Part shown: piece after piece, positions 1 through 8,418 of the stretch
Numbering within the stretch: position 1 is the first letter of the stretch
Layout of the letters: each line of letters begins with the position of its first letter
DNA from: Anaerolineales bacterium
GTDB taxonomy: Bacteria > Chloroflexota > Anaerolineae > Anaerolineales > UBA11858
Assembly: GCA_016785015.1 (NCBI GenBank)
Contig: JADHTJ010000041.1
Coordinates: 1 to 32,574, forward strand
Length of the DNA: 32,574 nucleotides
Reading direction: 5' to 3'
Position numbers and translations under genes: made by a program
The notes under the pieces: model-generated
Databases searched by the model: none
Seen by the model: the letters and a program-made list of their open reading frames with translations, nothing else
Told to the model about the DNA's origin: nothing

Positions 1-673
1 GCAAGGTGAGATCATTCATCTCGTTGATGCTGACCTCTTCCTCGTACATGCCGCCCTCGATATATATCGTGTTGTCATCGGGGGCCAGGCCACCAGAGAC
101 AGCATTCAGCGCGTCCTGGATGGGGGTGCTGGAAACCTGACAGTTCTCAGTTCCAGAGCAATCGCCGCCCTTGGGTAAGAAACTGTGTTTGTCGCCATGC
201 ACGTAGAAGTATGGGTCTGGGACGGTCGCTGCTTTTGCGGGATCAGCTTCCTCGATCTCAGTTTCAACTTCAGGAGCAGAATCAGGTGCAACGGCCTCTG
301 TAATGTCAGCCTCGGGAACAATACCCTCGGCACTTGTGGGATCAACATCGATTTGAGTTGTTTCGATTTCATCGGGTGTGGTTGCTGGATCGGTATCGGA
401 TTCAGCTGCTTCGTCAGTTGCAGGAAATTCCCCTTCGGTTGAGACTTCTGCATCAGGGTCCGCGTGCTCATCAGAGGGAGGAGAAGGATCCACAGTTATT
501 GTTTCGGATGGGGTTTCTTGAGCGGGGGAATCTTCAGCTGCGAATGCAATGGTGACAGAAACTGCAAAAACATAGAGCAAACCCATGACGATGACTGCGC
601 GTAATACCAACCTGACGAACTTATGTATGTCAGACCAATGCGCCCATGAAAAGTATGCCTGCGGAAATTTCAA
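1..673 (-). CDS. Secreted acidic protein, 3' end cut off by window edge
   Basis: An open minus-strand frame runs from the left edge to about 673 without a stop. I place the start at a TTG (673-671) preceded by GGAG with a 5-nt spacer; an ATG at 586 is the alternative, but it would remove the basic residues ahead of the hydrophobic stretch. The N-terminus has basic residues, then a hydrophobic core ending AVSVTIAFAAED, which fits a signal peptide. About 100 residues very rich in Glu, Asp, Pro, Ser and Thr follow, like a disordered stalk. The last visible part contains IQDALNAVSGGLAPDDNTIYI and EGGMYEEEVSIN, which resembles the first turns of a pectin-lyase-type parallel beta-helix. I infer a surface or secreted protein. 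The C-terminal function is outside the window, and I recognise no named family. Confidence 0.6.
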   Translation of the reverse strand, partial: MKFPQAYFSWAHWSDIHKFVRLVLRAVIVMGLLYVFAVSVTIAFAAEDSPAQETPSETITVDPSPPSDEHADPDAEVSTEGEFPATDEAAESDTDPATTPDEIETTQIDVDPTSAEGIVPEADITEAVAPDSAPEVETEIEEADPAKAATVPDPYFYVHGDKHSFLPKGGDCSGTENCQVSSTPIQDALNAVSGGLAPDDNTIYIEGGMYEEEVSINEMNDLTL

Positions 674-751
674 ACTCTCTCCAAGGTTAGGGTAATTCAA
701 GAGAAAAAGGGTTCTAGATATTGCTTATTGTACGATACTAGAGATCATTTG

Positions 752-771
752 TGTAGCTCTGCAGTACTACA
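752..771. promoter_or_regulatory. Imperfect 20-bp dyad upstream of the secreted-protein gene
   Basis: The sequence TGTAGCTCTGCAGTACTACA pairs with its own reverse complement at 8 of 10 positions, with a central CTGCAG. It lies about 80 bp upstream of the minus-strand secreted-protein gene and away from the gltD terminator. It could be a dimeric regulator site, but no regulator is linked to it and no good -35/-10 pair is visible beside it. Confidence 0.2.
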
Positions 772-821
772 TAAATGTGATAATACAACATTATTTATAC
801 TCGCAGGTGAAAAAATCCATT

Positions 822-856
822 AAAAAAAGCTGCGATCTTCACTTGATCGCAGCTTT
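822..856 (-). terminator. Intrinsic terminator of gltD
   Basis: A perfect 12-bp stem (826-837 with 845-856, arm AAAGCTGCGATC) closes a 7-nt loop. On the minus strand it is followed by an uninterrupted run of T (complement of the A-tract 822-828). It begins 29 bp past the gltD stop codon, so it ends gltD transcription before the secreted-protein gene. Confidence 0.85.
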
Positions 857-884
857 CGGCTATTTGCGAATGGTATTTTTTTTG

Positions 885-2318
885 CTAAACTTTTAAGTAT
901 TCGTCGATTGCCCAGGCAGCTTTACGTCCGGCGACCATGGCAGTTACGACTAGATCTGGGCCGGTAGCAGCATCGCCACCAGAGTAGACACCGGGAACAG
1001 AAGTAGCACCAGTCTCTTTATCGATAGTGATCAAACCCCAATTGTGGGTTTCAAGCCCAGGGGTAGTTTTGCCGATAGTTTCATCGGGCCAATAGCCCAA
1101 CGCCAGTACAGCGGTATTCGCTTCAACGATAAAATTGGACCCTTCGATCTTGACAGGGCGACGTCGGCCGGAATCATCAGGTTCGCCTAACTCCATTTGT
1201 AAACATTCAACCGCGGCGAGGTTGCCATCGTCACCAGCGATGAATTTGATTGGTTGGGTTAGGAATTTGTACTGCGCACCCTCTTCCATAGCCAGTTTGC
1301 GGTCCTTGGACCCACCGGGCATTTCTTTGAGCGTTCGTCGGTACAGGCAAGACACTTCTTTTGCTCCCAAGCGTAATGCAGAGCGCAATGAGTCTGATGC
1401 AGTATCACCACCACCAATAACTACGACCTTTTCACCGATTTCCAATGGATCTCTCATTTGATGTGGCAAAAGATCTCCACTGACATTGCTGCGGATCAAG
1501 AATTCGGTTGCCAAGTGAACCCCAGTCAGATCTACGCCTTCTGCTTTCAGTGGGGCATCAATCTGTGAACCTACACCGATAAAGACTGCGTCGAAGCCCT
1601 CTGCGATGAGATCCTCGATGGTTTTGTCTTTGCCGATGAATACACCATATTCGAACTTCACTCCAGCCTTTTCCAAGTCGTGAATAGATGTGAAAACAAC
1701 TTCTTTGGGGAGCTTGAAGTTAGGTATGCCGTAAGTTAACAACCCGCCTGCACTGGGTAAAGCCTCAAAGATCGTAGCGCTGTGACCTTTCTTTACTAAT
1801 TGTTCAGCACAACTAATGCCAGAAGGTCCAGATCCGATGATGGCTACTTTCTTACCTGTCGGTTCGCCAACAGGGATTTGGTAATCTTCTACTGCCCGTT
1901 CGAAATCCATCACAAAGGTTTCTAGTGCACCAGTCATGACCGTATCGCCAGATTTACCCACCACGCAAGCACCCTCACAGAGTTGTTCATGGGGACATAC
2001 CCGACTGCAGATTTCAGGAAGAGAGCTTGTCTGACGGTAGAGTTTTGCCGCTTCTAAGAATTCGCCCTGTTCAATAAGCCACATTGCCGAAGGGATATCG
2101 TTATGTGTGGGGCAAGCTTCAACGCATCCTGCTGGGTCGGGGCAGTGAATGCAGCGAGAAGCTTCAAGTTGGGCACATTCTGCGCCCAACGGGATCACTA
2201 CATCATCAAAATCACCAACGCGCTCTTCGGGATTGCGGATTACTAATCCGCCACAAGCTGCTCTGGCGCGGGATTTTCGGTCAATGGCCAGGAATTCACT
2301 AGGGATCGCTTGAGACAT
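885..2318 (-). CDS. gltD: Glutamate synthase small subunit (GltD-type oxidoreductase)
   Basis: This 477-residue protein has the usual GltD length and layout. Two N-terminal cysteine clusters (C56, C59, C65, C69 and C104, C108, C114, C118) are of the type that carries Fe-S centres. An FAD-binding GSGPSG motif lies at about 162-167 and a second nucleotide motif GGGDTASD at about 302-309 for NADPH. The C-terminal GGDAATGPDLVVTA segment matches the FAD-contacting end of the family. In GOGAT the subunit passes electrons from NADPH to the large subunit, which makes glutamate from glutamine and 2-oxoglutarate. No gltB lies beside it, so it may serve a distant GltB or be a GltD-like subunit of another reductase. 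The start is well supported by GGAGG seven bases upstream. Confidence 0.9.
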   Translation of the reverse strand: MSQAIPSEFLAIDRKSRARAACGGLVIRNPEERVGDFDDVVIPLGAECAQLEASRCIHCPDPAGCVEACPTHNDIPSAMWLIEQGEFLEAAKLYRQTSSLPEICSRVCPHEQLCEGACVVGKSGDTVMTGALETFVMDFERAVEDYQIPVGEPTGKKVAIIGSGPSGISCAEQLVKKGHSATIFEALPSAGGLLTYGIPNFKLPKEVVFTSIHDLEKAGVKFEYGVFIGKDKTIEDLIAEGFDAVFIGVGSQIDAPLKAEGVDLTGVHLATEFLIRSNVSGDLLPHQMRDPLEIGEKVVVIGGGDTASDSLRSALRLGAKEVSCLYRRTLKEMPGGSKDRKLAMEEGAQYKFLTQPIKFIAGDDGNLAAVECLQMELGEPDDSGRRRPVKIEGSNFIVEANTAVLALGYWPDETIGKTTPGLETHNWGLITIDKETGATSVPGVYSGGDAATGPDLVVTAMVAGRKAAWAIDEYLKV

Positions 2319-2646
2319 GCCTATTCCTCCGAATAGAATACAAGAATACAGTTCAGATAATATCGACTAAACTGGTATTAATTTAGTTCCAGATGTCATT
2401 CATTTGAAGTCTAATGTCACAAGTCATTGTGATATATGTAACAAACGAATTTTAACACACATTCATAGAGATATTTGCGCGTTTCTACTCATTTTATATG
2501 TGAGAATCGACATGTTTTTTGTGGATTTATAGATCTAAACCACATCATTACAAATACAAATGACAGTGCCAGGTACATCCAAAATAAAGGTTATAGTAAT
2601 TAAGGTAATAGGAAAGGGAGTAGCGACATCTGAAGAGAAGTGCATC

Positions 2647-2674
2647 TTGACATAATGCTGGAAATCCATATAAT
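2647..2674 (+). promoter_or_regulatory. Consensus sigma-70 promoter of the marR-efflux operon
   Basis: TTGACA (2647-2652) and TATAAT (2669-2674) are both exact consensus hexamers separated by 16 bp. The predicted transcription start is near 2681, about 34 bp ahead of the marR ATG. The only genes downstream are the MarR-adaptor-ABC operon. A promoter this strong next to an inverted repeat suggests control by repression. Confidence 0.8.
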
Positions 2675-2683
2675 TCGTACGTT

Positions 2684-2702
2684 TAGTTAGATAAACTAAC
2701 TA
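2684..2702. promoter_or_regulatory. Inverted repeat, probable MarR operator
   Basis: TAGTTAG and CTAACTA form a perfect 7-bp inverted repeat around a 5-bp AT spacer. The repeat begins 10 bp after the -10 hexamer, right at the predicted transcription start, where a bound dimer would block the polymerase. MarR dimers commonly bind short AT-rich palindromes of about this size in their own promoters. The assignment to the adjacent MarR protein is inference. Confidence 0.65.
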
Positions 2703-2714
2703 TTTTGTTGGCTT

Positions 2715-3155
2715 ATGCTTATTTCCGACACGCCTGAATCACGAATGGAAGCATTGCTGCAGCGTCTCTCAGCGTTGCGCTTGATGCGACCTCCCACAGA
2801 TTGTGAGCTATCACCCCCGCTGATAGCGGCTTTGTATTGGATTTCTCAGCATCCAGGTTGTGGAGTTCAAGATCTAGCGGAGGGGCTCAAAGTAACACCA
2901 CCTACGGTGAGCGTGGGGGTGCGCCGATTGGTCAAAGATGGTTGGCTAGAACGCCGTCGCGACCCTAATGATAAGCGCGCTAAACCCCTTTACATTACGG
3001 AGAAGAGTGAAACTTTGCTAGCGCAGTTACGTATGCATCAGCGGGCCGCTTTGAAAGAATTCCTTTCTGGCTTGATGCCTGAAGAACAAGATACTTTTCT
3101 GTTGCTGTTTGACAAGGCCGTGAGCAAGGTAGAAGATACGATGCGTGAATCTTGA
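2715..3155 (+). CDS. MarR-family transcriptional regulator
   Basis: A 146-residue protein of typical MarR length. A winged helix-turn-helix occupies roughly residues 35-105: the VQDLAEGLKVTPPTVSVGV segment is the HTH, and RRRDPNDKRAKPLYIT is the Asp/Arg-rich wing characteristic of the family. Flanking helices would make the dimer interface. It is the first gene of the efflux operon and sits just behind a strong promoter and inverted repeat, so it probably represses its own operon until a small molecule, perhaps an efflux substrate, releases it. No clear Shine-Dalgarno precedes the ATG at 2715, so the exact start is uncertain; a second ATG at 2745 is possible but would shorten the first helix. 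Its stop overlaps the next start (TGATG). Confidence 0.9.
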   Translation: MLISDTPESRMEALLQRLSALRLMRPPTDCELSPPLIAALYWISQHPGCGVQDLAEGLKVTPPTVSVGVRRLVKDGWLERRRDPNDKRAKPLYITEKSETLLAQLRMHQRAALKEFLSGLMPEEQDTFLLLFDKAVSKVEDTMRES

Positions 3156-4864
3156 TGAGTAAAAAATTGAATCGCAAGAGACTGATTGTCATAATTTCAA
3201 TATTGGTATTGTTGGTGGTGGGGCTACTCGCTGCGCGTTTGATTGGGCAGCGCCAAATGACCACATTCTTCAACGAATTGGAGACAGTCATACTTCAACG
3301 CGGGTCGTTGATTTCTTATATCGAGGCTGATGGAGTGGTGCGGTCAGCGCAGAGTTCAGTTTTGCGTTGGGATATTTCTGCTGAGGTTCGTGAGGTGGTT
3401 GTAGCTGTCGGTGACCAGGTGGAAAAAGGCCAAACATTGGCGTCTCTTGGTAAGAACACATTGCCTGCCTCTGTGATCCTGGCTCAAGTGGATCTCATTG
3501 ATGCGCAGCAAGAATTGGATGATTTGCATAATTCCCGTTTGCTTCAAGCTGAGGCGCAAAAAGCAGTTGAAGATGCTCAACAAGCGCTAGAGGATGCTTA
3601 TAACCCGGCTATGACTCAGGCGCAAGCCCAGGCTGCCATCGCTAATGCCGAACGCGATTTGGAACGAGCGCAGCGTCATTACGATATTTTAATGACACCG
3701 GCCTCAGCCTGGAGTTTGCAGCAAATTAATTCCAACATTTTGTTGACAGAAAAGAATTTAATTGATTTGGAAGAGGATGTCGCTGAAACTGAGAAGAAAG
3801 TCAACCAGACAGTTTTGCATCCTTTTGAAAGCCGCATCTTCTACAAACAATTGTATAGCAACTTGCAAATTCAGTTGGCAGAAACACAAAAACGTTATGT
3901 TACTTTAGTTGATCGCTACAACGAACTGCAAGCCCCCCCAGACCCATCAGATGTAGCTGTTGCCGAGGCAGCACTGTTCGCCGCACGAGCTCAATTGGCC
4001 GATGCACATCGTCAGTGGCAGCGAGTAAAAGATGGGCCTACCCAGGCTGAAATTGCTGTTCTAGAAGCGAAACTCGAGGATGCGCAGCGAGAGTGGGATC
4101 GTCTCAAAGATGGCCCTACAACGGATGATATCACTTCGGTTGAAGCTCGTATTGCAGCATCCCAAGCGTTGCTGGCCAAGGCTGTAATAAACAGCCCCTT
4201 TGATGGCGTGATCACTGAGGCCAATATCAACCCTGGAGATCAGATCGACACTGGAGATATTGCCTTCCGCCTGGATGACCTCGCGCATTTATTCGTTGAT
4301 TTACAAGTATCAGAGATTGATATCAATAGTGTTGATGTGGGCCAGGATGTCATCCTGACCTACGATGCGGTTTTGGCGAAGGAATATCATGGCAGGGTGG
4401 TCGCCATATCGCCGGTTGGAACCGAGACTGGTGGAGTGGTCAGTTTTGAAGTGACCATTGAACTGATGGATGCGGATGAAGCGATCCGACCGGGGATGAC
4501 TGCCACTGTGGATATTGAGATCAGTCGCATAGAGAATACTTTGTTAGTGCCGAATCAAGCTATTAGAGCGTTGGAAGGTCAGCGGGTGGTGTATGCCTTT
4601 GGAGACGGGATCATCTCCGGGGGTCCGGCTGCCCTCTCAGAAGAACGTCCCAGCGGACCTTTTGGAGGGCTGGCTCAAGCCTTTGGGGCTGGTGCGTCTC
4701 CAAGCATGATCCTACCAATCCCCATTACAGTTGGTGTTACTTCTGATAATTACAGTGAAGTTTTATCTGGTGATCTGGCTGAGGGAGATGAAATATTACT
4801 CAACCCGATCGCAGAGTTATTGAATTCCCCTCTGGGACAGCGTGGTCCCACGAGAAATCGGTAG
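3155..4864 (+). CDS. HlyD/MacA-type efflux adaptor, long coiled coil (first copy)
   Basis: A 569-residue membrane-fusion adaptor. A basic N-terminus precedes one membrane helix (about 10-30). The two halves of a lipoyl-like domain (EVVVAVGDQVEKGQTLASL near 80-100 and INSPFDGVITEANINPGDQ near 345-365) flank a very long Ala/Gln/Glu-rich coiled coil. A beta-barrel and membrane-proximal domain end the protein. The coiled coil contains tandem repeats of about 24 residues (LDDLHNSRLLQAEAQ then LEDAYNPAMTQAQAQ) and a later repeated unit with the motif KDGPT. I start it at ATG 3155; a TTG one codon earlier is possible. It should link the ABC transporter encoded downstream to an outer layer of the envelope. 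A C-terminal Gly/Pro-rich insert near 490-530 is absent from the second copy. Confidence 0.85.
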   Translation: MSKKLNRKRLIVIISILVLLVVGLLAARLIGQRQMTTFFNELETVILQRGSLISYIEADGVVRSAQSSVLRWDISAEVREVVVAVGDQVEKGQTLASLGKNTLPASVILAQVDLIDAQQELDDLHNSRLLQAEAQKAVEDAQQALEDAYNPAMTQAQAQAAIANAERDLERAQRHYDILMTPASAWSLQQINSNILLTEKNLIDLEEDVAETEKKVNQTVLHPFESRIFYKQLYSNLQIQLAETQKRYVTLVDRYNELQAPPDPSDVAVAEAALFAARAQLADAHRQWQRVKDGPTQAEIAVLEAKLEDAQREWDRLKDGPTTDDITSVEARIAASQALLAKAVINSPFDGVITEANINPGDQIDTGDIAFRLDDLAHLFVDLQVSEIDINSVDVGQDVILTYDAVLAKEYHGRVVAISPVGTETGGVVSFEVTIELMDADEAIRPGMTATVDIEISRIENTLLVPNQAIRALEGQRVVYAFGDGIISGGPAALSEERPSGPFGGLAQAFGAGASPSMILPIPITVGVTSDNYSEVLSGDLAEGDEILLNPIAELLNSPLGQRGPTRNR

Positions 4865-4881
4865 AAGGAGTTAGAAGATTT

Positions 4882-6453
4882 ATGAAGAAATGGATCATTT
4901 TTATCATTGTCGTGGTTGTTGTGGTTGGCGGGATTATTGGCTGGCGGACTTATAGCCAGAACAAAGCGCGCCAGGAACTAATGGCCAGTTTGCAGACGCT
5001 GACGGTAGAAGAAGGCACGTTGGTAGCAACCATCGGTGCCACGGGCCGAGTGCGCTCCAACCAGAGTGCTGAGTTGACCTGGAAAACTTCGGGCACAGTC
5101 GATCAGGTGAATGTTCAAGTTGGTAATGAAGTTGTTTTGGATACTGAACTTGCCACGCTGGAGCAGACCTCTCTTTCGCAGAGTGTGATTTTAGCCCAAG
5201 CAGATCTGGTGAGTGCACAAAAATCGTTGGAAGATTTACTCAACTCCGATTTGCTGCGCGCCCAGGCCTTGCAATCCGTAGAGGATGCCGAGCAGGCGCT
5301 GGAAGACCTGTTGAATCCTGAACTTCAGCAAGCACAGGCATTGCAGGCTATTGCCGATGCAGATCAGGCGCTTGAGGATGCTGAGCGCCGTGTGCGCAGC
5401 GTACAATTGACCGCAAGCCAGTCTGAAATTGATGCTTCTGAGGCAGAAGTCGTCTTATTGAAAGATAGACTCGAAAAAGCACAGTCCGATTTTGAACCCT
5501 ACGAAGGCCGCCCCGATGATGATCTTGAGCGAGCTAATTTTCAGAGCGCCCTTGCTGAAGTGCAGCAAAATTATGATGCTGCCGTGAGAAAGCTGAATGC
5601 CCTCTCGAGCACGGGATCAGAAATCGATATTGCTGAAGCCCAAGCCGATTATGCTGTTGCTTTAGCCCAGTTTGAAGAAGCTAATTTGGAATATGAGCGC
5701 ATAAAAGATGGTCCTTCATCCGCTGATATCGCTTTGCGTGAGGCACAATTGGCCGATGCACAGCGAGATTGGGAACGTTTGCAAGATGGTCCTCCGGCGG
5801 ATGATATCGCCGCAGCGGAGGCCCGTGTCGCGGCAGCACAGGCAACTTTGGATCAGGCGCACGTCATTGCTCCCTTTGCTGGTGTTGTTACGATTGTGGA
5901 AAGCAAGCCTGGCGATCAGGTTGACCCTGGCACCCTGGCATTCCGCATCGATGATTACTCCCGTCTTTTAGTCGATCTTGAAGTTTCTGAGGTAGACATC
6001 AACAAGATCGCCGAAGGTCAGGAAGTAGTCATGAGTTTCGACGCCGTGCTGGCCAAGGAATATCATGGTGTTGTGGCCGAAGTCGCCTTAGTGGGCACAG
6101 AAGAAGGCGGCGTGGTGAACTTCATTGTGACGGTCGAATTACTCGATCCCGATGTGGATATTCGCCCGGGGATGACATCGGCTGTGAATATTGTAGTGCG
6201 CCAGTTAGAGCAGGCTTTACTGATCCCAAACCGGGCCGTGCGTGTGGTTGAAGGGGAACGCGTGGTATATATCCTGGACTCTGCTGGCAATGTTGAGAAA
6301 GTGGTAATTACTTTGGGCGCTTCGTCAGATACTCATAGTGAGATCGTCGATGGCGATCTTTCTACTGGTGATGAAGTTGTGCTCAATCCGCCACGAGAAT
6401 TAACTGAAGAAGGTGGCTTTGGCGGTCCAATGGGCGGTGGCCCTCCACGCTGA
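4882..6453 (+). CDS. HlyD/MacA-type efflux adaptor, long coiled coil (second copy)
   Basis: A 523-residue paralogue of the preceding adaptor with the same order: membrane helix (about 4-22, Val-rich), first lipoyl half (VNVQVGNEVVLDTELATLE), long coiled coil, second lipoyl half (VIAPFAGVVTIVESKPGDQ), barrel and C-terminal domain. Both copies share the phrases SFDAVLAKEYHG or TYDAVLAKEYHG and a GTEEGGVV/GTETGGVV stretch, so they arose by duplication. Two 24-residue tandem repeats are clear in the coiled coil (LEDLLNSDLLRAQALQ then LEDLLNPELQQAQALQ). AAGGAG lies 11 bases before the ATG, and only 17 bp separate it from the first copy. The pair may form a hetero-oligomeric adaptor or serve different substrates with one pump. 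The C-terminus is Gly/Pro-rich. Confidence 0.85.
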   Translation: MKKWIIFIIVVVVVVGGIIGWRTYSQNKARQELMASLQTLTVEEGTLVATIGATGRVRSNQSAELTWKTSGTVDQVNVQVGNEVVLDTELATLEQTSLSQSVILAQADLVSAQKSLEDLLNSDLLRAQALQSVEDAEQALEDLLNPELQQAQALQAIADADQALEDAERRVRSVQLTASQSEIDASEAEVVLLKDRLEKAQSDFEPYEGRPDDDLERANFQSALAEVQQNYDAAVRKLNALSSTGSEIDIAEAQADYAVALAQFEEANLEYERIKDGPSSADIALREAQLADAQRDWERLQDGPPADDIAAAEARVAAAQATLDQAHVIAPFAGVVTIVESKPGDQVDPGTLAFRIDDYSRLLVDLEVSEVDINKIAEGQEVVMSFDAVLAKEYHGVVAEVALVGTEEGGVVNFIVTVELLDPDVDIRPGMTSAVNIVVRQLEQALLIPNRAVRVVEGERVVYILDSAGNVEKVVITLGASSDTHSEIVDGDLSTGDEVVLNPPRELTEEGGFGGPMGGGPPR

Positions 6454-6510
6454 TGCGCTTTAGTGGAATTGGATGTGCATGAGTATTGGATGTGAAAGAG
6501 GAGTAAGTTA

Positions 6511-7188
6511 ATGGTGGATTTTGTTGTTGATTCACGTGAAGTTACCAAAGTCTTTACTATGGGCGAGGTGGAAGTGCATGCATTGCGCGGTTTGTCCATG
6601 ACAATAACTGCAGGAGAAGTGATCTCTATCATGGGTCCTTCAGGTTCAGGGAAATCAACGTTGATGAATATATTGGGTTGTCTAGACCGACCTACCACAG
6701 GCGAGTATTTATTGGATGGAGAAAGCGTTGCATCTCTGAATGATGACCAGTTGGCTGATATTCGCAATCGCAAGGTGGGCTTTATATTTCAAAGCTTTAA
6801 TCTGCTTCCGCGCGCCACTGCCTTGGCAAATGTGGAATTACCACTCCGTTACGCACGTAATGGTAAAAACCGCCGGCAGCGAGCCCGCGAGGCCTTAGAT
6901 GCTGTAGATCTATCAGACCGCATGACCCATCGTCCAAATGAACTTTCTGGTGGGCAGCAGCAGCGTGTGGCCATCGCCCGGGCGATTGTCAATGAACCCT
7001 CCATCGTAATGGCTGATGAACCCACAGGCAACCTGGATACAGCTTCGGGTGATGCTGTGATGGAAGTGCTGCTCAATTTAAACAAGGAGCGCGGTACCAC
7101 GTTGATCATTGTGACCCATGACCCTGAGATCGCTGAACAGACCCAGAGAATTGTGCGTATCCTCGACGGGAAAGTGGTGGAGGCATAG
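6511..7188 (+). CDS. ABC transporter ATPase, MacB/LolD type
   Basis: A 225-residue ATP-binding subunit with every expected motif: Walker A GPSGSGKST (42-50), Q-loop Q94, signature LSGGQ (145-149), Walker B IVMADE (165-170), D-loop GNLDTASG and switch histidine H203. The sequence belongs to the MacB/LolD/FtsE-like branch that drives mechanotransmission rather than bulk transport through the membrane domain. The permease begins 3 bp after its stop, so the two are translated together. GAGGAG precedes the ATG. It should hydrolyse ATP on the cytoplasmic side to power the tripartite-like efflux system. Confidence 0.95.
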   Translation: MVDFVVDSREVTKVFTMGEVEVHALRGLSMTITAGEVISIMGPSGSGKSTLMNILGCLDRPTTGEYLLDGESVASLNDDQLADIRNRKVGFIFQSFNLLPRATALANVELPLRYARNGKNRRQRAREALDAVDLSDRMTHRPNELSGGQQQRVAIARAIVNEPSIVMADEPTGNLDTASGDAVMEVLLNLNKERGTTLIIVTHDPEIAEQTQRIVRILDGKVVEA

Positions 7189-7191
7189 GCT

Positions 7192-8418
7192 ATGAACTTT
7201 TGGCAATCTTTTATCGAAGCTTTAGATAGCCTGGTATCCAATAAACTGCGCTCCGGATTGACCATCTTGGGAATTGTCATTGGCGTGGGCGCAGTCATCG
7301 CCATGTTGGCCATCGGTACTGGTGCAGAGAATTCTATTACTGGTGAGATTCAAGGAATCGGTACCAATTTGATCTTTGTGTTTCGCGGTGGTTCTGAAGA
7401 TGTGCGCAACCCTGAACCGCTGACCCTGGGCGATGCTGATGCTATCGCTGATCCCTTTGCGGCACCCTCCGTAATTGGTGTGGCGCCTATTTTACAAGGC
7501 AACGCAGAGGTGAGTTACTCAGGTGAAAGCGCGGTGACTACCATCAATGGGGTTACACCGGATTATGAAACCGTGCGCAATTACCATGTAACTGAAGGCG
7601 AATTCATCGGTGAAGCACATATGTTTGGACGCTCAGCAGTGGTCATTTTGGGTGTGGATGTGGCCGATGAACTTTTTGGGCGTAAATCTGGACTTGTTGG
7701 TGAAACAGTGCGTATTGAAGGCCAGCCCTTCCGGGTGATTGGTGTGCTGGAAGAGAAGGGTGGTGGCTCTTTCGGTAGCGAGGATGATCAGGTCATTGTG
7801 CCGCTGACAACGGCCCAATCGCGCCTGATTCGCCGTTCGACGCGTGATCGTGTCGATGTGATCTTCGTTGGGGCGGCCAGCGCGGACCAGGTTCCCCAGG
7901 CCAGCGACGAGGTCGCGCAAATCCTGCGCCAGCGCCATCGCACGGAGATCGGGCAGGATGATTTCACCATCTTTAGCCAGCAAGATTTCCTGGATGTAGC
8001 ATCATCGATCACGGGAATTTTAACTGTCTTCTTGGGAGGTATCGCAGGTATCTCTCTGCTAGTCGGCGGGATTGGCATCATGAATATCATGTTGGTTTCC
8101 GTGGTGGAGCGCACGCGCGAAATCGGCCTGCGCAAAGCTATGGGCGCCCGAAAGATCGATATCCTGACGCAGTTTTTGACTGAGTCTGTGCTCCTAAGTT
8201 TGTTTGGTGGAATTGTGGGGATTGGCCTGGGATGGTTGATCTCCGCTGTAGTTGGCCAGATCGCCGCGGCCAGCGATGCTGATATCGTCCCTGTGATTGG
8301 CATGGATGCTGTGCTCTTAGCGACGCTCTTCTCTGCAGCAGTAGGTGTCTTCTTTGGATTGTATCCCGCCAACCGCGCTGCCAGCCTGGAGCCGGTAGAG
8401 GCGCTGCGCTACGAGTAA
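7192..8418 (+). CDS. MacB-type ABC permease (FtsX family)
   Basis: A 408-residue permease. The N-terminal amphipathic segment and first membrane helix (LRSGLTILGIVIGVGAVIAM, about 19-40) precede a large extracytoplasmic MacB-type domain (about 45-270). Three C-terminal membrane helices follow with the FtsX signature (GIGIMNIMLVSVVERTREIG, then RKAMGARK). The protein ends with YPANRAASLEPVEALRYE, a typical family ending. With the ATPase and the two adaptors it forms a MacAB-like exporter for a drug, peptide or lipid-like substrate, which cannot be deduced. Its stop codon abuts a palindromic repeat that may also terminate transcription. Confidence 0.93.
   Translation: MNFWQSFIEALDSLVSNKLRSGLTILGIVIGVGAVIAMLAIGTGAENSITGEIQGIGTNLIFVFRGGSEDVRNPEPLTLGDADAIADPFAAPSVIGVAPILQGNAEVSYSGESAVTTINGVTPDYETVRNYHVTEGEFIGEAHMFGRSAVVILGVDVADELFGRKSGLVGETVRIEGQPFRVIGVLEEKGGGSFGSEDDQVIVPLTTAQSRLIRRSTRDRVDVIFVGAASADQVPQASDEVAQILRQRHRTEIGQDDFTIFSQQDFLDVASSITGILTVFLGGIAGISLLVGGIGIMNIMLVSVVERTREIGLRKAMGARKIDILTQFLTESVLLSLFGGIVGIGLGWLISAVVGQIAAASDADIVPVIGMDAVLLATLFSAAVGVFFGLYPANRAASLEPVEALRYE

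Larger units (their letters stand above)
2319..2714. other. Divergent intergenic region between gltD and marR
   Basis: This 396-bp, AT-rich gap separates two divergently transcribed units. The marR promoter and operator fill its right end (separate entries). On the minus strand a TATTAT hexamer lies about 50 bp upstream of gltD, but I see no convincing -35 partner. A 31-codon plus-strand frame at 2560-2655 has no ribosome binding site and is not called. I see nothing else in 2400-2640. Confidence 0.6.

Noticed and set aside
106-471. 121-residue minus-strand frame and overlapping plus-strand frames
   Set aside because: They are shadows of the acidic secreted-protein frame, which is open through the whole interval and has a signal peptide.
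2560-2655. 31-codon plus-strand frame in the gltD-marR gap
   Set aside because: It has no ribosome binding site and overlaps the consensus -35 of the marR promoter.
7788-8372. 194-residue minus-strand frame
   Set aside because: It lies inside the MacB-type permease gene, whose sequence matches its family end to end.
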